Assembly: GCF_011043735.1 (NCBI RefSeq)
Contig: NZ_JAAKGV010000003.1
Coordinates: 1 to 64,000, forward strand
Length of the DNA stretch: 64,000 bases
Reading direction: 5' to 3'
Source: Methylobacterium sp. DB0501
GTDB taxonomy: Bacteria > Pseudomonadota > Alphaproteobacteria > Rhizobiales > Beijerinckiaceae
This document shows positions 42,728-51,018 of the stretch, in pieces (within the stretch, counting starts at the first letter, position 1; every line of letters begins with the position of its first letter). The notes under the pieces were generated by a model. The model did no database searches, was not told where the DNA came from, and worked only from the letters and a program-made list of their open reading frames with translations. The position numbers and the translations under genes were made by a program.

Positions 42728-43981
42728 TCAGCCGGATCGTCCCCGGGCCGCCTCGTAATCCGACAGATCGGCCGCATCGGTGATCCGCTCGCGGGCGGTC
42801 CGGTCCAGGCGTTCGACCACGCGGGCGATCGACGGTGCCGCGTAGGGCCGCGCGGCGCGCAGGGCGTCGAGCGTCTTGGCGAGGCGGATCGCGACCTCGA
42901 TCTCGGCCAGACCCTCGCGGATCAGCGGCCGGAAGGCGTCGGTCAGCATGTCGTCGAGGGTCGGGCGCGGGACGTGGACCGGGGGCCGCTCGGCCAGCTC
43001 CTCGCCCTCCGGCTCGTCGGGCGGCAGGTGCAGCAGAACCCGCAGGAGGGCGTTCATCACCTCGATGGCGGTGCCGGGGTCGTTGGTGGCCGGCGCCAGC
43101 GCGCGGCTCGCGATCTCCGAGAGCGCGATCAGGCCGAGGCGCGGATCCTGGTCGAAGCGCCGGTGCCGCTCGATCGCGAAGGCGTGGACCAAACCCCCGG
43201 CCAAATCCTCATTCGCCTCGCCGGCGACGTGCAGGAGCGGCCGGGTCGGATGGACCAGGGTGCCCGGCAGGGCGGCGACGTGAAGGACGAGGCCGTGCTC
43301 CTGCGCGAGCGTCCCGAGGGAGGCGACGTCGATCTGGGTGACGTAGCCGGTCTCGCCGGCGAAGACCGGCATCGCGTCGGCGGGCACCGGAACCGCCGGC
43401 CGGCCGCCGAGGCGCGGATCGGCGGAGAAGGCCCGCATCGCCTCGGCGGCGGCTTCCTCGACGCGGTCGATCACGTCGCCCATCCGCCCGAAGCCGGTGA
43501 TGTGGCCGATCCAGCGCAGGAGCGTGACGACCACCACCGCGACGACCAGCACCGTCCCGGAGAACAACACGACGCGGCCGCTGTCGCCGTAGGCGCTCGA
43601 TTGCAGGCCGATGATGCCGACGACCGAGAACACGAAGGCCCCGAGGAAGGTCGAGAGCGCGTTCTGCGAGGTCGGGTCGCCGATCAGGAGCTGCGTCGCC
43701 CGCGGTGTCGCGAGCTGGGTCGCCGAGCCGTAGGCGCTCACCATCGCGGTGAGCGAGAAGGTCGTCACCGCCAGCATGCTGGACGCCATGATCTGCAGGA
43801 TCGTCCCGACCGCGTCCTGCCCGAGCTGGCTGTGAAGTGTTTCCGGCAGGAGCGGCCCGACCAGGGCCGCGACGACCGCGAGGCCGACGCCGAACAGGCT
43901 GATCAGCGCCGCCCGGAACCAGATCTGCCGCAGGACCCGCCGTCCGATCCATGCCCAGCGGCCCAACGCCCAGCGGCTCAT
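42728..43981 (-). CDS. DUF2254 membrane protein
   Basis: This 417-residue protein has four N-terminal membrane segments (ALISLFGVGLAVVAALVGPL, SSMLAVTTFSLTAMVSAYGS, FLGAFVFSVVGIIGLQSSAY, LFSGTVLVVAVVVVTLLRWI) and a soluble C-terminal domain (GYVTQIDVASLGTLAQEHGL; ATNDPGTAIEVMNALLRVLL). This is the DUF2254 architecture. Its function is unknown. The start at 43981 begins at MSRWALGRWAWIGRR. Confidence 0.85.
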   Translation of the reverse strand: MSRWALGRWAWIGRRVLRQIWFRAALISLFGVGLAVVAALVGPLLPETLHSQLGQDAVGTILQIMASSMLAVTTFSLTAMVSAYGSATQLATPRATQLLIGDPTSQNALSTFLGAFVFSVVGIIGLQSSAYGDSGRVVLFSGTVLVVAVVVVTLLRWIGHITGFGRMGDVIDRVEEAAAEAMRAFSADPRLGGRPAVPVPADAMPVFAGETGYVTQIDVASLGTLAQEHGLVLHVAALPGTLVHPTRPLLHVAGEANEDLAGGLVHAFAIERHRRFDQDPRLGLIALSEIASRALAPATNDPGTAIEVMNALLRVLLHLPPDEPEGEELAERPPVHVPRPTLDDMLTDAFRPLIREGLAEIEVAIRLAKTLDALRAARPYAAPSIARVVERLDRTARERITDAADLSDYEAARGRSG

Positions 43982-44164
43982 GAGCCCTCGCCCCTCCCAC
44001 GGGATCCCGCGATCCCCGGACCGGATCCTAAGCAGATTTCGCACGGGTGGTTGCCGGTTTTGCGACAAGAATCTGCGACGAAACAAGAGCCTAGGCCGAT
44101 GAAGCGGTGGCCTGCCGGCACAAGTCGGCTCAGGGTGCCGCCGCCCGCGCGGCCGGCGCCTCCG

Positions 44165-44404
44165 TCAGTGGTCCGGCCGTTCGGGCGGGGCACCGCCGTC
44201 CTGCTCGGCCCGGTCGCGGTCGAGCTGCCCCAGCAGCTCGGCGAGGCGGGGGTCGAGTCCCTCGTCGAGCACCGGCTCGTACAGGGCCTGGAGGTAGCGG
44301 CCGAGCCGCTCCCGGCTCGCCGCGTCGAGGGTCGGGCCGCCCTCCGGCGGTTCGCCGGCCTGGGACGCACCGGATCGGGGCATATCGGAATCGGATGCGA
44401 TCAT
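44165..44404 (-). CDS. NepR-like anti-sigma factor
   Basis: This 79-residue protein has the NepR-type core SRERLGRYLQALYEPVLDEG followed by LDPRLAELLGQLDRDRAE. NepR binds and inhibits the EcfG sigma factor of the alphaproteobacterial general stress response and is released by phosphorylated PhyR. No ecfG or phyR gene is adjacent, so this is probably a secondary NepR paralogue. The Asp/Glu/Pro-rich ends are typical of its unstructured tails. It is preceded by a promoter-sized gap. Confidence 0.65.
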   Translation of the reverse strand: MIASDSDMPRSGASQAGEPPEGGPTLDAASRERLGRYLQALYEPVLDEGLDPRLAELLGQLDRDRAEQDGGAPPERPDH

Positions 44405-44617
44405 CGGTCTTAACATTGGCGGCCGAGCCGGTCCGGCAAGGTCCCGGGAGTCTATACCCGTGCCGGATGTCCAGCATCGGTGCGGAGCGCGGCGTTCACC
44501 CTGTCGCCAGGGGCGACCCGTCCGCCGGCGCGACGGCGGGACCGTTGGACGCAAGGCGGGAACTGCGCCTGGGCCGTGCCGTTGGCTGGCCGGGGGCAAT
44601 GGAGAGACACCAGACCG

Positions 44618-45079
44618 ATGCGCTTCTCGACGATGGCCTTGCCGACGATGACCCTCCCGATCCGGCATCTGGCCCTCCCCCTCGTCCTTGCCTGCGGCTT
44701 CGCCGCGCCGGCCCTCGCCCAGTCCGGCCGGCCGCCGGCCCTCCTCATCCACGGCAATTACTGCGGCCCGGGCAACAACGCGCCGCTGCCGCCGATCGAC
44801 GCCCTCGACGCGGCCTGCGCCCGGCACGACGCCTGCACGCCCCGCGGCGGCATGGCGACCGCCGCCTGCAACGCGCGCCTGCGGCGCGAGGCCGAACTGA
44901 TCTCCCGCGATCCGGGCCAGCCCGACGACGTGCGCGATGCCGCCGGCTTCGTCGCCTTCGCGGCCGGCATGATGCCGTCGCGGCCGCAGGTAGCGCAGGC
45001 GCCCGTCCTCGTGGCGCCCTCGGCGCAATCCCTCGGGCCCGTCGTCCCGGCTCCGTCCCTCGACGAGGACGACGAGTAG
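44618..45079 (+). CDS. Secreted phospholipase A2-like protein
   Basis: This 153-residue protein has a signal peptide (LPIRHLALPLVLACGFAAPA) and a compact domain with HGNYCGPGNN, matching the PLA2 calcium loop, and CARHDACTPRGG with the catalytic His-Asp pair. Further cysteines could form disulphides. Such bacterial PLA2-fold proteins may act on phospholipids or in envelope remodelling; activity is unproven. GGAGAGAC lies before the ATG. Confidence 0.65.
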   Translation: MRFSTMALPTMTLPIRHLALPLVLACGFAAPALAQSGRPPALLIHGNYCGPGNNAPLPPIDALDAACARHDACTPRGGMATAACNARLRREAELISRDPGQPDDVRDAAGFVAFAAGMMPSRPQVAQAPVLVAPSAQSLGPVVPAPSLDEDDE

Positions 45080-45102
45080 GCCCCTCCGCGAGAGCCGGCA
45101 GG

Positions 45103-46038
45103 TCAGAGCGGATAGGTCACGCCCGTCAGCGCCTCGGACACGGCCCAGAGCCGCGCCGCCGTCTCGGGGTCGCGGGCATGGGGCTCGATCCTGGCCGGCG
45201 CCGGATCGCCGCGGATCTCCCACAGGCCGTCCGGGCCGTAATAGCCGCCGCCCTCAGCCTCCGGCGCCGTTGCGGCGTAGAGCAGCGGCAGCGCACCCCG
45301 CGCCGCCGATTGCCCGATGAGCCCGAGCAGGCCGGCGCCGATGCGCGCGGCGAGCGGCCCGGCCCGGTCGCCGCGCCGGGCGATGGCGGTCGCCGCTACG
45401 CCGGGATGGGCCGCGATCGCCCGGACCGGCAAGCCGGCGTCGCGCAGGCGCCGGTCGAGTTCGAGGGCGAAGAGCAGCATCGCGAGCTTGGCCTGGCGAT
45501 AGGCCGATTGCGGCCCGTAGGCGCGGCGGCGCTGCAGGTCGTCGAAGGTGATCCGGCCGGAGCGATGCGCGATGCTCGCCACGGCGACGACCCGGGTTTC
45601 CCCCGATGCTTGACCGGCCTCCCGCCGCAGGCTCGGCAGCAGCAGCCCGGTCAGGGCGAAGTGGCCGAGATAGTTGGTGGCGAGCTGGCGCTCGAACCCG
45701 TCCTCCGTCTCCTCGCGCCGCGGCACCGCGGCGATGCCGGCATTGAGGAGCAGGATGTCGACCGGCCGCCCCTCCCTGGCCCACGCCGCCGCGAAGGCCC
45801 GCACCGAGGCGAGGCGGGCGGTGTCGAGCTCGCGGATCTCGATCCGTGCCGCCGGATGCGCCCGGCGGATCGCCGCGGCCTTGTCCTCCGCCTTGCCCGT
45901 GTCCCGGGCCGCGAGCACGATCTCGGCCCCCGCGCCGGCCAGCGCGAGCGCCGCCTCGTAGCCGATCCCGCTCGTCCCGCCCGTGACGAGGGCGCGGCGC
46001 CCCCCTTGAGGCGGGATCAGGGCTGTGGTCCAAGGCAT
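45103..46038 (-). CDS. Short-chain dehydrogenase/reductase, retinol-dehydrogenase-like
   Basis: This 311-residue SDR has ALVTGGTSGIGYEAALALAG (cofactor motif), LLLNAGIAAVP, AVASIAHRSGRITFDDLQRR and the catalytic YxxxK in SAYRQAKLAMLLFALELDRR. An extended C-terminus is like that of retinol/WW-domain-type SDRs. The substrate is unknown. The ATG at 46038 follows GGAGCCGG. It is monocistronic, converging with the PLA2-like gene. Confidence 0.8.
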   Translation of the reverse strand: MPWTTALIPPQGGRRALVTGGTSGIGYEAALALAGAGAEIVLAARDTGKAEDKAAAIRRAHPAARIEIRELDTARLASVRAFAAAWAREGRPVDILLLNAGIAAVPRREETEDGFERQLATNYLGHFALTGLLLPSLRREAGQASGETRVVAVASIAHRSGRITFDDLQRRRAYGPQSAYRQAKLAMLLFALELDRRLRDAGLPVRAIAAHPGVAATAIARRGDRAGPLAARIGAGLLGLIGQSAARGALPLLYAATAPEAEGGGYYGPDGLWEIRGDPAPARIEPHARDPETAARLWAVSEALTGVTYPL

Positions 46039-46222
46039 CCGCCGGCTCCTCGGGCGATCGTCGGGCGAGACCCGAGATGGGGCCGCGGAGGCGCGGCGGA
46101 AGGGGCGGACGGATCGAAACCGGTCGCCTGCACGTTTCTTGCACGCTTGTCTTGCGCGAGGGCGCACGCATAGATCGTACGGCGCGCCCGCGACGGGCTC
46201 GGGGACGTGAGGGGGGACCTGC

Positions 46223-46459
46223 ATGATCGCTCGGCTGATCTCCACTCTCCGTCAGCGCACGCCCGAGGGCGGCGAGGCGGTTCCCGAGGGAACGGCCCCG
46301 GAGGAGGCCGTGCTGGCCGCCCCGCCGGAGGCGGTCGCCCATTTCCCCCCGATGGTGCCGCTGACGCCGCCGCCCGCCGTGAACGACGACCCCGAGGGGT
46401 CCCTGTGCGAGGAGGTCGAGGCGGCGTTGCGGGCGGCGGGCTACTTGCCGGGGGCATAG
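46223..46459 (+). CDS. Hypothetical 78-residue protein, 3' end duplicated downstream
   Basis: This Pro/Ala/Glu-rich soluble peptide starts IARLISTLRQRTPEGG and ends in a conserved-looking amphipathic tail (EEVEAALRAAGYLPG). Its last 89 codon bases, the stop and the following 25 bases recur at 47167-47280 with only four mismatches, bracketing an islet. No family was recognised. The duplication suggests the tail, or the DNA encoding it, is a target or footprint of an insertion. Confidence 0.55.
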   Translation: MIARLISTLRQRTPEGGEAVPEGTAPEEAVLAAPPEAVAHFPPMVPLTPPPAVNDDPEGSLCEEVEAALRAAGYLPGA

Positions 46460-46484
46460 GTACGGCACCGGATCGTCTCTGATC
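46371..46484 (+). repeat. Direct repeat, left copy (114 bp)
   Basis: This segment from within the 78-residue gene through GATCGTCTCTGATC is 110/114 identical to 47167-47280. It forms the left boundary of an AT-richer islet. Confidence 0.9.
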
Positions 46485-46644
46485 CTCCGCGTCATCCCGG
46501 CTTTTCATCTGCGACGGTTGAGGAAACGAGCGCCGAGAGATCCATGTGGCCAAGTCTTTTTTGACTTCGCCAGCCCGCAAGCTCATTCCATATCAGCGCT
46601 TTTGCCGCTCGCGCTGCTGAGCAGGAGTTCGGAGGAATGCGCTC

Positions 46645-46672
46645 TTGACGGTATTTTGTTTTTCCGCATATT
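46645..46672 (+). promoter_or_regulatory. Putative sigma-70 promoter of the islet genes
   Basis: TTGACG (46645-46650) and CATATT (46667-46672) are separated by 16 bases. The expected start site falls at about 46679, where an ATG begins, so a leaderless transcript is possible. Confidence 0.45.
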
Positions 46673-46678
46673 GCGGAC

Positions 46679-46963
46679 ATGGCTGAGGGTCTCCCCGGCC
46701 CGGACCTAGGGAATTCCGAGATGGCCGATGCTTCGCTTGACATCGCCGAACAGGTTGCCCGCGTTCTTCGGTCGAACGAAGAGACGCAAAAATTTATTGC
46801 CGAACAGCGCAAGCTGATGGCTGAACAGTCCAAGCTTCAAGCCGAGGCGGCCAAGCTGGAACGCGACCGCGCCCTTGCCCCCTGGCAGATTGTCGTTGCG
46901 AGTATGGCCGCCGGCGCCGCCTTCTTCGGAGCTGGAGCCGCCTTCATCAAACTGATTACATGA
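46679..46963 (+). CDS. Islet protein with coiled coil and one membrane segment
   Basis: This 94-residue protein has a charged coiled-coil (EETQKFIAEQRKLMAEQSKL, QAEAAKLERDRALAP) followed by one C-terminal membrane helix (WQIVVASMAAGAAFFGAGAA) and a short tail. The ATG at 46721 (ADASLDIAEQ) is an alternative start with an 80-residue product. Its stop overlaps the next gene by 4 bases (ATGA), so the pair is coupled. The surrounding DNA is less GC-rich than neighbouring genes. Family unknown; the topology fits a tail-anchored regulatory or phage-type small protein. Confidence 0.6.
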   Translation: MAEGLPGPDLGNSEMADASLDIAEQVARVLRSNEETQKFIAEQRKLMAEQSKLQAEAAKLERDRALAPWQIVVASMAAGAAFFGAGAAFIKLIT

Positions 46964-47178
46964 TCCCAGACCGCTTCCGCGAATGCCTCACCTTGCTCCG
47001 CTGGTCACAGCGGGGCCTGGCAGAGGTCCTGGAGTGCGACGACCGTATGGTTCGCCGGTGGGCTTCCGGTGATGCCGAGATCCCGGCCGATCTGGCTGCA
47101 TGGCTTGAAGCGCTCGCCCAGGTCCACGAAACCGCGCCGCCTCCAACGACGTGGCGACGGCGGCGGCGCCCGCCGTGA
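46960..47178 (+). CDS. Islet helix-turn-helix protein
   Basis: This 72-residue protein contains an XRE-like helix-turn-helix: RFRECLTLLRWSQRGLAEVL followed by ECDDRMVRRWASGDAEIPAD. It probably binds DNA and may regulate the islet. The short C-terminal tail (TTWRRRRRPP) is encoded by bases that merge into the right direct repeat, so the original C-terminus may have been altered by the duplication. It overlaps the coiled-coil gene by 4 bases. Confidence 0.65.
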   Translation: MIPDRFRECLTLLRWSQRGLAEVLECDDRMVRRWASGDAEIPADLAAWLEALAQVHETAPPPTTWRRRRRPP

Positions 47179-47280
47179 ACGACGACCCCGAGGGGGCCCT
47201 CTGCGACGAGGTCGAGGCGGCGTTGCGGGCGGCGGGCTACTTGCCGGGGGCGTAGGTACGGCACCGGATCGTCTCTGATC
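47167..47280 (+). repeat. Direct repeat, right copy (114 bp)
   Basis: This is the right-hand partner of 46371-46484, with four substitutions. It preserves the reading frame and stop of the 78-residue gene's 3' end but lacks its 5' part, and it is followed by repeat copy C. Confidence 0.9.
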
Positions 47281-47298
47281 GTCCGAGTCGGATCCTCC

Positions 47299-47443
47299 AC
47301 GTCGTCCTGGGGCCGCGTCCCGGAACCCGGGGATCCATGACCGCCGACGATTCAGGACCATGCGGGACGCCGATCGCCCGCTTCTGCCCCGTCAGCGGTT
47401 ACGGATCCCGGTGTCTCGTCTGCCCCGAGCTCCGGGATGCCGC
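47299..47443. repeat. Dispersed intergenic repeat, copy C (diverged)
   Basis: Starts ACGTCGTCCTGGGGCCGCGT and ends with ACGGATCCCGGTGTCTCGTC and GAGCTCCGGGATG. It shares the ends, but not all of the interior, with copies at 12478 and 51988. With the duplication before it, it fills the 323-bp gap between the islet and the GntR gene. Confidence 0.5.
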
Positions 47444-47501
47444 GGAGGTCAGGAGATCCGCCGGCTCGACTTGCCTTCGCGGGCCGGCAACCGCGCCGCC
47501 C

Positions 47502-48191
47502 TCACCGCGGCTCCCCCTCCAGCCACCGCCGGGTCGATTGCTCCAGATGCGCGTGCATCGCCGCCTGCGCCCGCAGCGGGTCGCGGGCTTCGAGCGCCGC
47601 CAGCACCGCCTCGTGCTCGGCCAGCGCCAGCGCCCAGGTGGCGGGGGAATCGAAGCGGCTGCGCAGGCGGGCCGCGATCGGGCTGTGGCGGGCGTCGAAC
47701 AGGCCGGCGACGAGGCGGGCGAGGACGCCGTTGCCGGTCTGCCCGGCGAGCGTCAGGTGGAAGGCCCGGTCGCTGTCGAGGGGGGCGCGCCCTTCCGCGA
47801 TGTCGGCCCCCATGCGGTCGAGGGCCCGGCGCAGGGCGTCCAGGTGCTCGGGCGTGACCCGGGCGGCGGCGAGCGCCGCGACCGCGCCCTCCAGTGCCGC
47901 GCGAGCCTGCATCAGCTCCTCCGGGCTGTCGCCGGCCGGCGCCGTGCGGGCGGTGCCCCGGGCCGCCTGGACGTAGATGCCCGACCCCATGCGGATCTCG
48001 ACCGTGCCGTCGATCTCGAGCGCGATCAGCGCCTCGCGCAAGGACGGGCGCGAGACGCCGAGCTGCTGGGCCAGGTCGCGCTCGGCCGGCAGCCGGTCGC
48101 CGGCATCGAGGCCCCCGGCCTGGATCAGCGCCCGGATCCGGTCGGCCACCTGCTGGTAGAGCCGGCCCTCGACCGGGCTGCCCGCGCTCAT
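47502..48191 (-). CDS. GntR-family (FCD-type) transcriptional regulator
   Basis: This 229-residue regulator has an N-terminal winged HTH (DRLPAERDLAQQLGVSRPSL, REALIALEIDGTVEIRMGSG) and a helical FCD effector domain with metal-type His residues (LDSDRAFHLTLAGQTGNGVL, LAEHEAVLAALEARD, AAMHAHLEQSTRRW). It is divergent from the sugar ABC operon and probably represses it. Two TGG-N5-CCA sites lie in the spacer, in line with this regulator class. Confidence 0.85.
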   Translation of the reverse strand: MSAGSPVEGRLYQQVADRIRALIQAGGLDAGDRLPAERDLAQQLGVSRPSLREALIALEIDGTVEIRMGSGIYVQAARGTARTAPAGDSPEELMQARAALEGAVAALAAARVTPEHLDALRRALDRMGADIAEGRAPLDSDRAFHLTLAGQTGNGVLARLVAGLFDARHSPIAARLRSRFDSPATWALALAEHEAVLAALEARDPLRAQAAMHAHLEQSTRRWLEGEPR

Positions 48192-48206
48192 CGTCCTCTC
48201 CCGAAC

Positions 48207-48217
48207 TGGCCTGACCA
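48207..48217. promoter_or_regulatory. Putative GntR/FCD operator 1
   Basis: TGGCCTGACCA matches the TGGTC-N-GACCA-like consensus of FCD-type GntR regulators, 15 bases upstream of the regulator start. Confidence 0.5.
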
Positions 48218-48293
48218 CTATCCCGGCGGATGCTGCCCCCGGTCCCGAGTTTCCGCAAGCGCTCGTACCACGCCTGTCGCAAGGTCGCCGAAG

Positions 48294-48304
48294 TGGCTTT
48301 ACCA
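48294..48304. promoter_or_regulatory. Putative GntR/FCD operator 2
   Basis: TGGCTTTACCA has the same TGG-N5-CCA form as the site 87 bases to the left, and lies about 65 bases upstream of the ATPase gene start. Confidence 0.45.
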
Positions 48305-48369
48305 ATTCGCCGAACCTGATAACGATTGCAGCCAGAACGAAACGAATCGCCCTGGGGAGGGCTGCTGTC

Positions 48370-49935
48370 GTGCTCGACGGCGGTGACGACGCGGCCGTGC
48401 CGGACGGCCACGCGATCGAGGCGGGCTGCGCACCGGCGGGCCCGCTCCTGTCGCTCTTTTCGGTCGCCAAGGAGTTCCCGGGCGTGCGGGCGCTGGCGGG
48501 CGTCGATTTCGACCTGCGCCGCGGCGAGGTCCACGCCGTCTGCGGCGAGAACGGCGCCGGCAAATCGACCCTGATGAAGGTCATCAGCGGCGTCCACGCC
48601 CCGACCACCGGCCGCATCGTCTACAAGGGCGTCGAGCGCCGCTTCGCCTCGCCGCTGGAAGCCGAGGCCGCCGGCATCGCGATGATCCACCAGGAGCTGA
48701 ACCTGGTGGCCCACCTCACGGTGGCGGAGAACATCTTCCTCGGCCGCGAGCCGCGCCGCGGGTTCCTGATCGACCGGCGTGCCCTGCGGAGCAAGGCCAG
48801 GGCCTGCCTCGACCGGCTCGGTGCGGCCATCGACCCCGACGCACCGGTGCGCACCCTGCCGGTCGCCCAGTGCCAGCTCGTCGAGATCGCCAAGGCCCTG
48901 TCGCTCGACGCCGAATTGCTCATCATGGACGAGCCGACCTCGTCCCTGACCGAGCAGGAGGCCCGGCAGCTGTTCCGGGTGATCCGCGACCTCAAGGCGG
49001 CGGGCGTCGGCATCGTCTACATCTCGCACCGCCTCGACGAGATGCGCGAGATCGTCGACCGGGTGACCGTCCTGCGCGACGGCCGCCACGTCTCGACCGA
49101 CGATTTCGCCGCGACGAGCGTCGACCAGATCGTCGCCCGGATGGTCGGCCGCGCCCTCGACGAGAAGTTCCCCGAGCGCACCTCCGTCCCGACCGGCCAC
49201 GTCATCCTGGAGGCTACGGGGCTCACCCGCGCCGGCGCCTTCCGGGACGTGAGCTTCACCTTGCGCCGCGGCGAGATCTTAGGGTTTGCCGGCCTGATGG
49301 GAGCCGGGCGCACCGAGGTCGCCCGCGCGATCTTCGGCGCCGATCCGCTCGAATCCGGCACGGTCGCGATCGACGGCCGGCCTCTCGCGATCCGCGACCC
49401 CCGCGACGCGATCGCGGCCGGCCTCGCCTACCTGTCGGAGGATCGCAAGGCGCAGGGGCTGGCGGTCAAGATGCCGGTCGACGCCAACCTGACGCTCGCC
49501 AATCTCGCTGCGGTGGCGAACCGCCTCGGGCTGATCGATGCCGGACGCCACGCGGCGGCCGCCCGGAGCTACGTCGACCGGCTCGGCATCAAGACGCCGT
49601 CCTTGCGCCAGCCGGTGCGGCTGCTGTCCGGCGGCAACCAGCAGAAGATCATCATCGGCAAGTGGCTGTTTCGCGATGCACGCGTGATGCTGTTCGACGA
49701 GCCGACCCGCGGCATCGACGTCGGCGCGAAGCTCGCGATCTACACGATCATGGACCAGCTCGCCGCCCGCGGCATCGGCGTGGTGCTGATCAGCTCCGAA
49801 CTGCCGGAGATCCTCGGCATGACCGACCGCGTGGCGGTGTTCCACCGCGGCCGGCTCGTGCGCATCCTCGACACAGCCCGCACCGACCAGGAGGAGATCA
49901 TGCACTATGCCTCGGGCTTCGGCGGGGAGGGGTGA
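48370..49935 (+). CDS. Sugar ABC transporter, double ATPase (RbsA/MglA type)
   Basis: This 521-residue protein contains two nucleotide-binding domains. The first has Walker A GENGAGKSTLMK, LPVAQCQLVEIAKALS and LLIMDEPTSSLTEQEA. The second has the degenerate Walker A GLMGAGRTEVARAIF, normal for this family, the signature LLSGGNQQKIIIGKW and LFDEPTRGIDVGAK. It energises monosaccharide uptake. The start is a GTG at 48370 after GGGAGGG. The permease gene begins 1 base after its stop. Confidence 0.92.
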   Translation: MLDGGDDAAVPDGHAIEAGCAPAGPLLSLFSVAKEFPGVRALAGVDFDLRRGEVHAVCGENGAGKSTLMKVISGVHAPTTGRIVYKGVERRFASPLEAEAAGIAMIHQELNLVAHLTVAENIFLGREPRRGFLIDRRALRSKARACLDRLGAAIDPDAPVRTLPVAQCQLVEIAKALSLDAELLIMDEPTSSLTEQEARQLFRVIRDLKAAGVGIVYISHRLDEMREIVDRVTVLRDGRHVSTDDFAATSVDQIVARMVGRALDEKFPERTSVPTGHVILEATGLTRAGAFRDVSFTLRRGEILGFAGLMGAGRTEVARAIFGADPLESGTVAIDGRPLAIRDPRDAIAAGLAYLSEDRKAQGLAVKMPVDANLTLANLAAVANRLGLIDAGRHAAAARSYVDRLGIKTPSLRQPVRLLSGGNQQKIIIGKWLFRDARVMLFDEPTRGIDVGAKLAIYTIMDQLAARGIGVVLISSELPEILGMTDRVAVFHRGRLVRILDTARTDQEEIMHYASGFGGEG

Positions 49936-49936
49936 G

Positions 49937-50968
49937 ATGCCGGCCGGCCTGAACCCCTCCGTCGCCGCCCCGCGCGGGCGCCTGTCCGACCGGCAGAAGG
50001 ACCTGATCCAGAAATTCGCGGCGCTCGGCAGCCTCGTCGCCCTGGTGGCGGCGTTCTCGCTCACAAGCCCCGCCTTCCTGTCGCTCGGCAACGGGATGAG
50101 CATCGGCCTCCAGGTCACCTCGATCGCGCTGCTGGGCATCGGCGCGACGGTGGTGATCATCGCGGGCGGCATCGACCTCTCGGTCGGCTCGGTCCTGGCG
50201 CTGTCCGGCGTCGTCGCGGCGCTCTGCGTCAAGGAGGCAGGTCTCCCGGTGCCGCTCGCCATGCTGGCCGGGATCGCGGTCGGCGGGGTCTGCGGCCTCG
50301 TCAACGGCCTCGTCGTCACCCGGCTCAAGCTGCCGCCCTTCATCGCGACCCTCGGCATGATGCTGATCGCCCGCGGCCTCGCCCTCCAGATCACCGGGGC
50401 GCGGGCGGTGTCGGGCCTCGGCGAATCGTTCGGCGCGCTCGGCAACGGCGCGCTCCTGCGCATCGTGCGGATCGGCGACGACGGTTTCCCGGAAGTGCTG
50501 TTTCCCGGCATCCCCTATCCGGTGCTGCTGATGGCGGGGCTCGCGCTCGCGGTGGCGTTCCTGCTCCGGCGCTCGGTGCTCGGCCGCCACGTCTACGCGG
50601 TCGGCTCCAACGCCGAGGCGGCGCGGCTGTCGGGCGTCGCGGTGAACCGGGTGGTGACGCTGACCTACGTGCTCTCGGGGCTGCTCGCCGGGCTCACCGG
50701 CTGCGTGCTGATGTCCCGCCTCGTCACCGCCCAGCCGAACGAGGGCGTGATGTACGAGCTCGACGCGATCGCGAGCGCCGTCATCGGCGGCACCTCGCTC
50801 GCCGGCGGCATCGGCACGATCTCCGGCACGGTGATCGGCGCCTTCGTGATCGGCATCCTGCGCAACGGCCTCAACATGAACGGGGTCTCGGCCTTCACCC
50901 AGCAGATCATCATCGGCCTCGTCATCCTGCTGACCGTCTGGATCGACCAGCTGCGCAACCGGCGCTGA
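49937..50968 (+). CDS. Sugar ABC transporter permease (RbsC type)
   Basis: This 343-residue protein has eight to ten membrane helices. Family landmarks are LLGIGATVVIIAGGIDLSVG, LVVTRLKLPPFIATLGMMLI, HVYAVGSNAEAARLSGVAVN, YELDAIASAVIGGTSLAGGI and GVSAFTQQIIIGLVILLTVW. It forms a homodimeric channel with the double ATPase. Confidence 0.92.
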   Translation: MPAGLNPSVAAPRGRLSDRQKDLIQKFAALGSLVALVAAFSLTSPAFLSLGNGMSIGLQVTSIALLGIGATVVIIAGGIDLSVGSVLALSGVVAALCVKEAGLPVPLAMLAGIAVGGVCGLVNGLVVTRLKLPPFIATLGMMLIARGLALQITGARAVSGLGESFGALGNGALLRIVRIGDDGFPEVLFPGIPYPVLLMAGLALAVAFLLRRSVLGRHVYAVGSNAEAARLSGVAVNRVVTLTYVLSGLLAGLTGCVLMSRLVTAQPNEGVMYELDAIASAVIGGTSLAGGIGTISGTVIGAFVIGILRNGLNMNGVSAFTQQIIIGLVILLTVWIDQLRNRR

Positions 50969-51018
50969 CGCCTGAACCCGCGACCGGGAGAACCCGGCGC
51001 CGACCTCGGAGGGATCCC

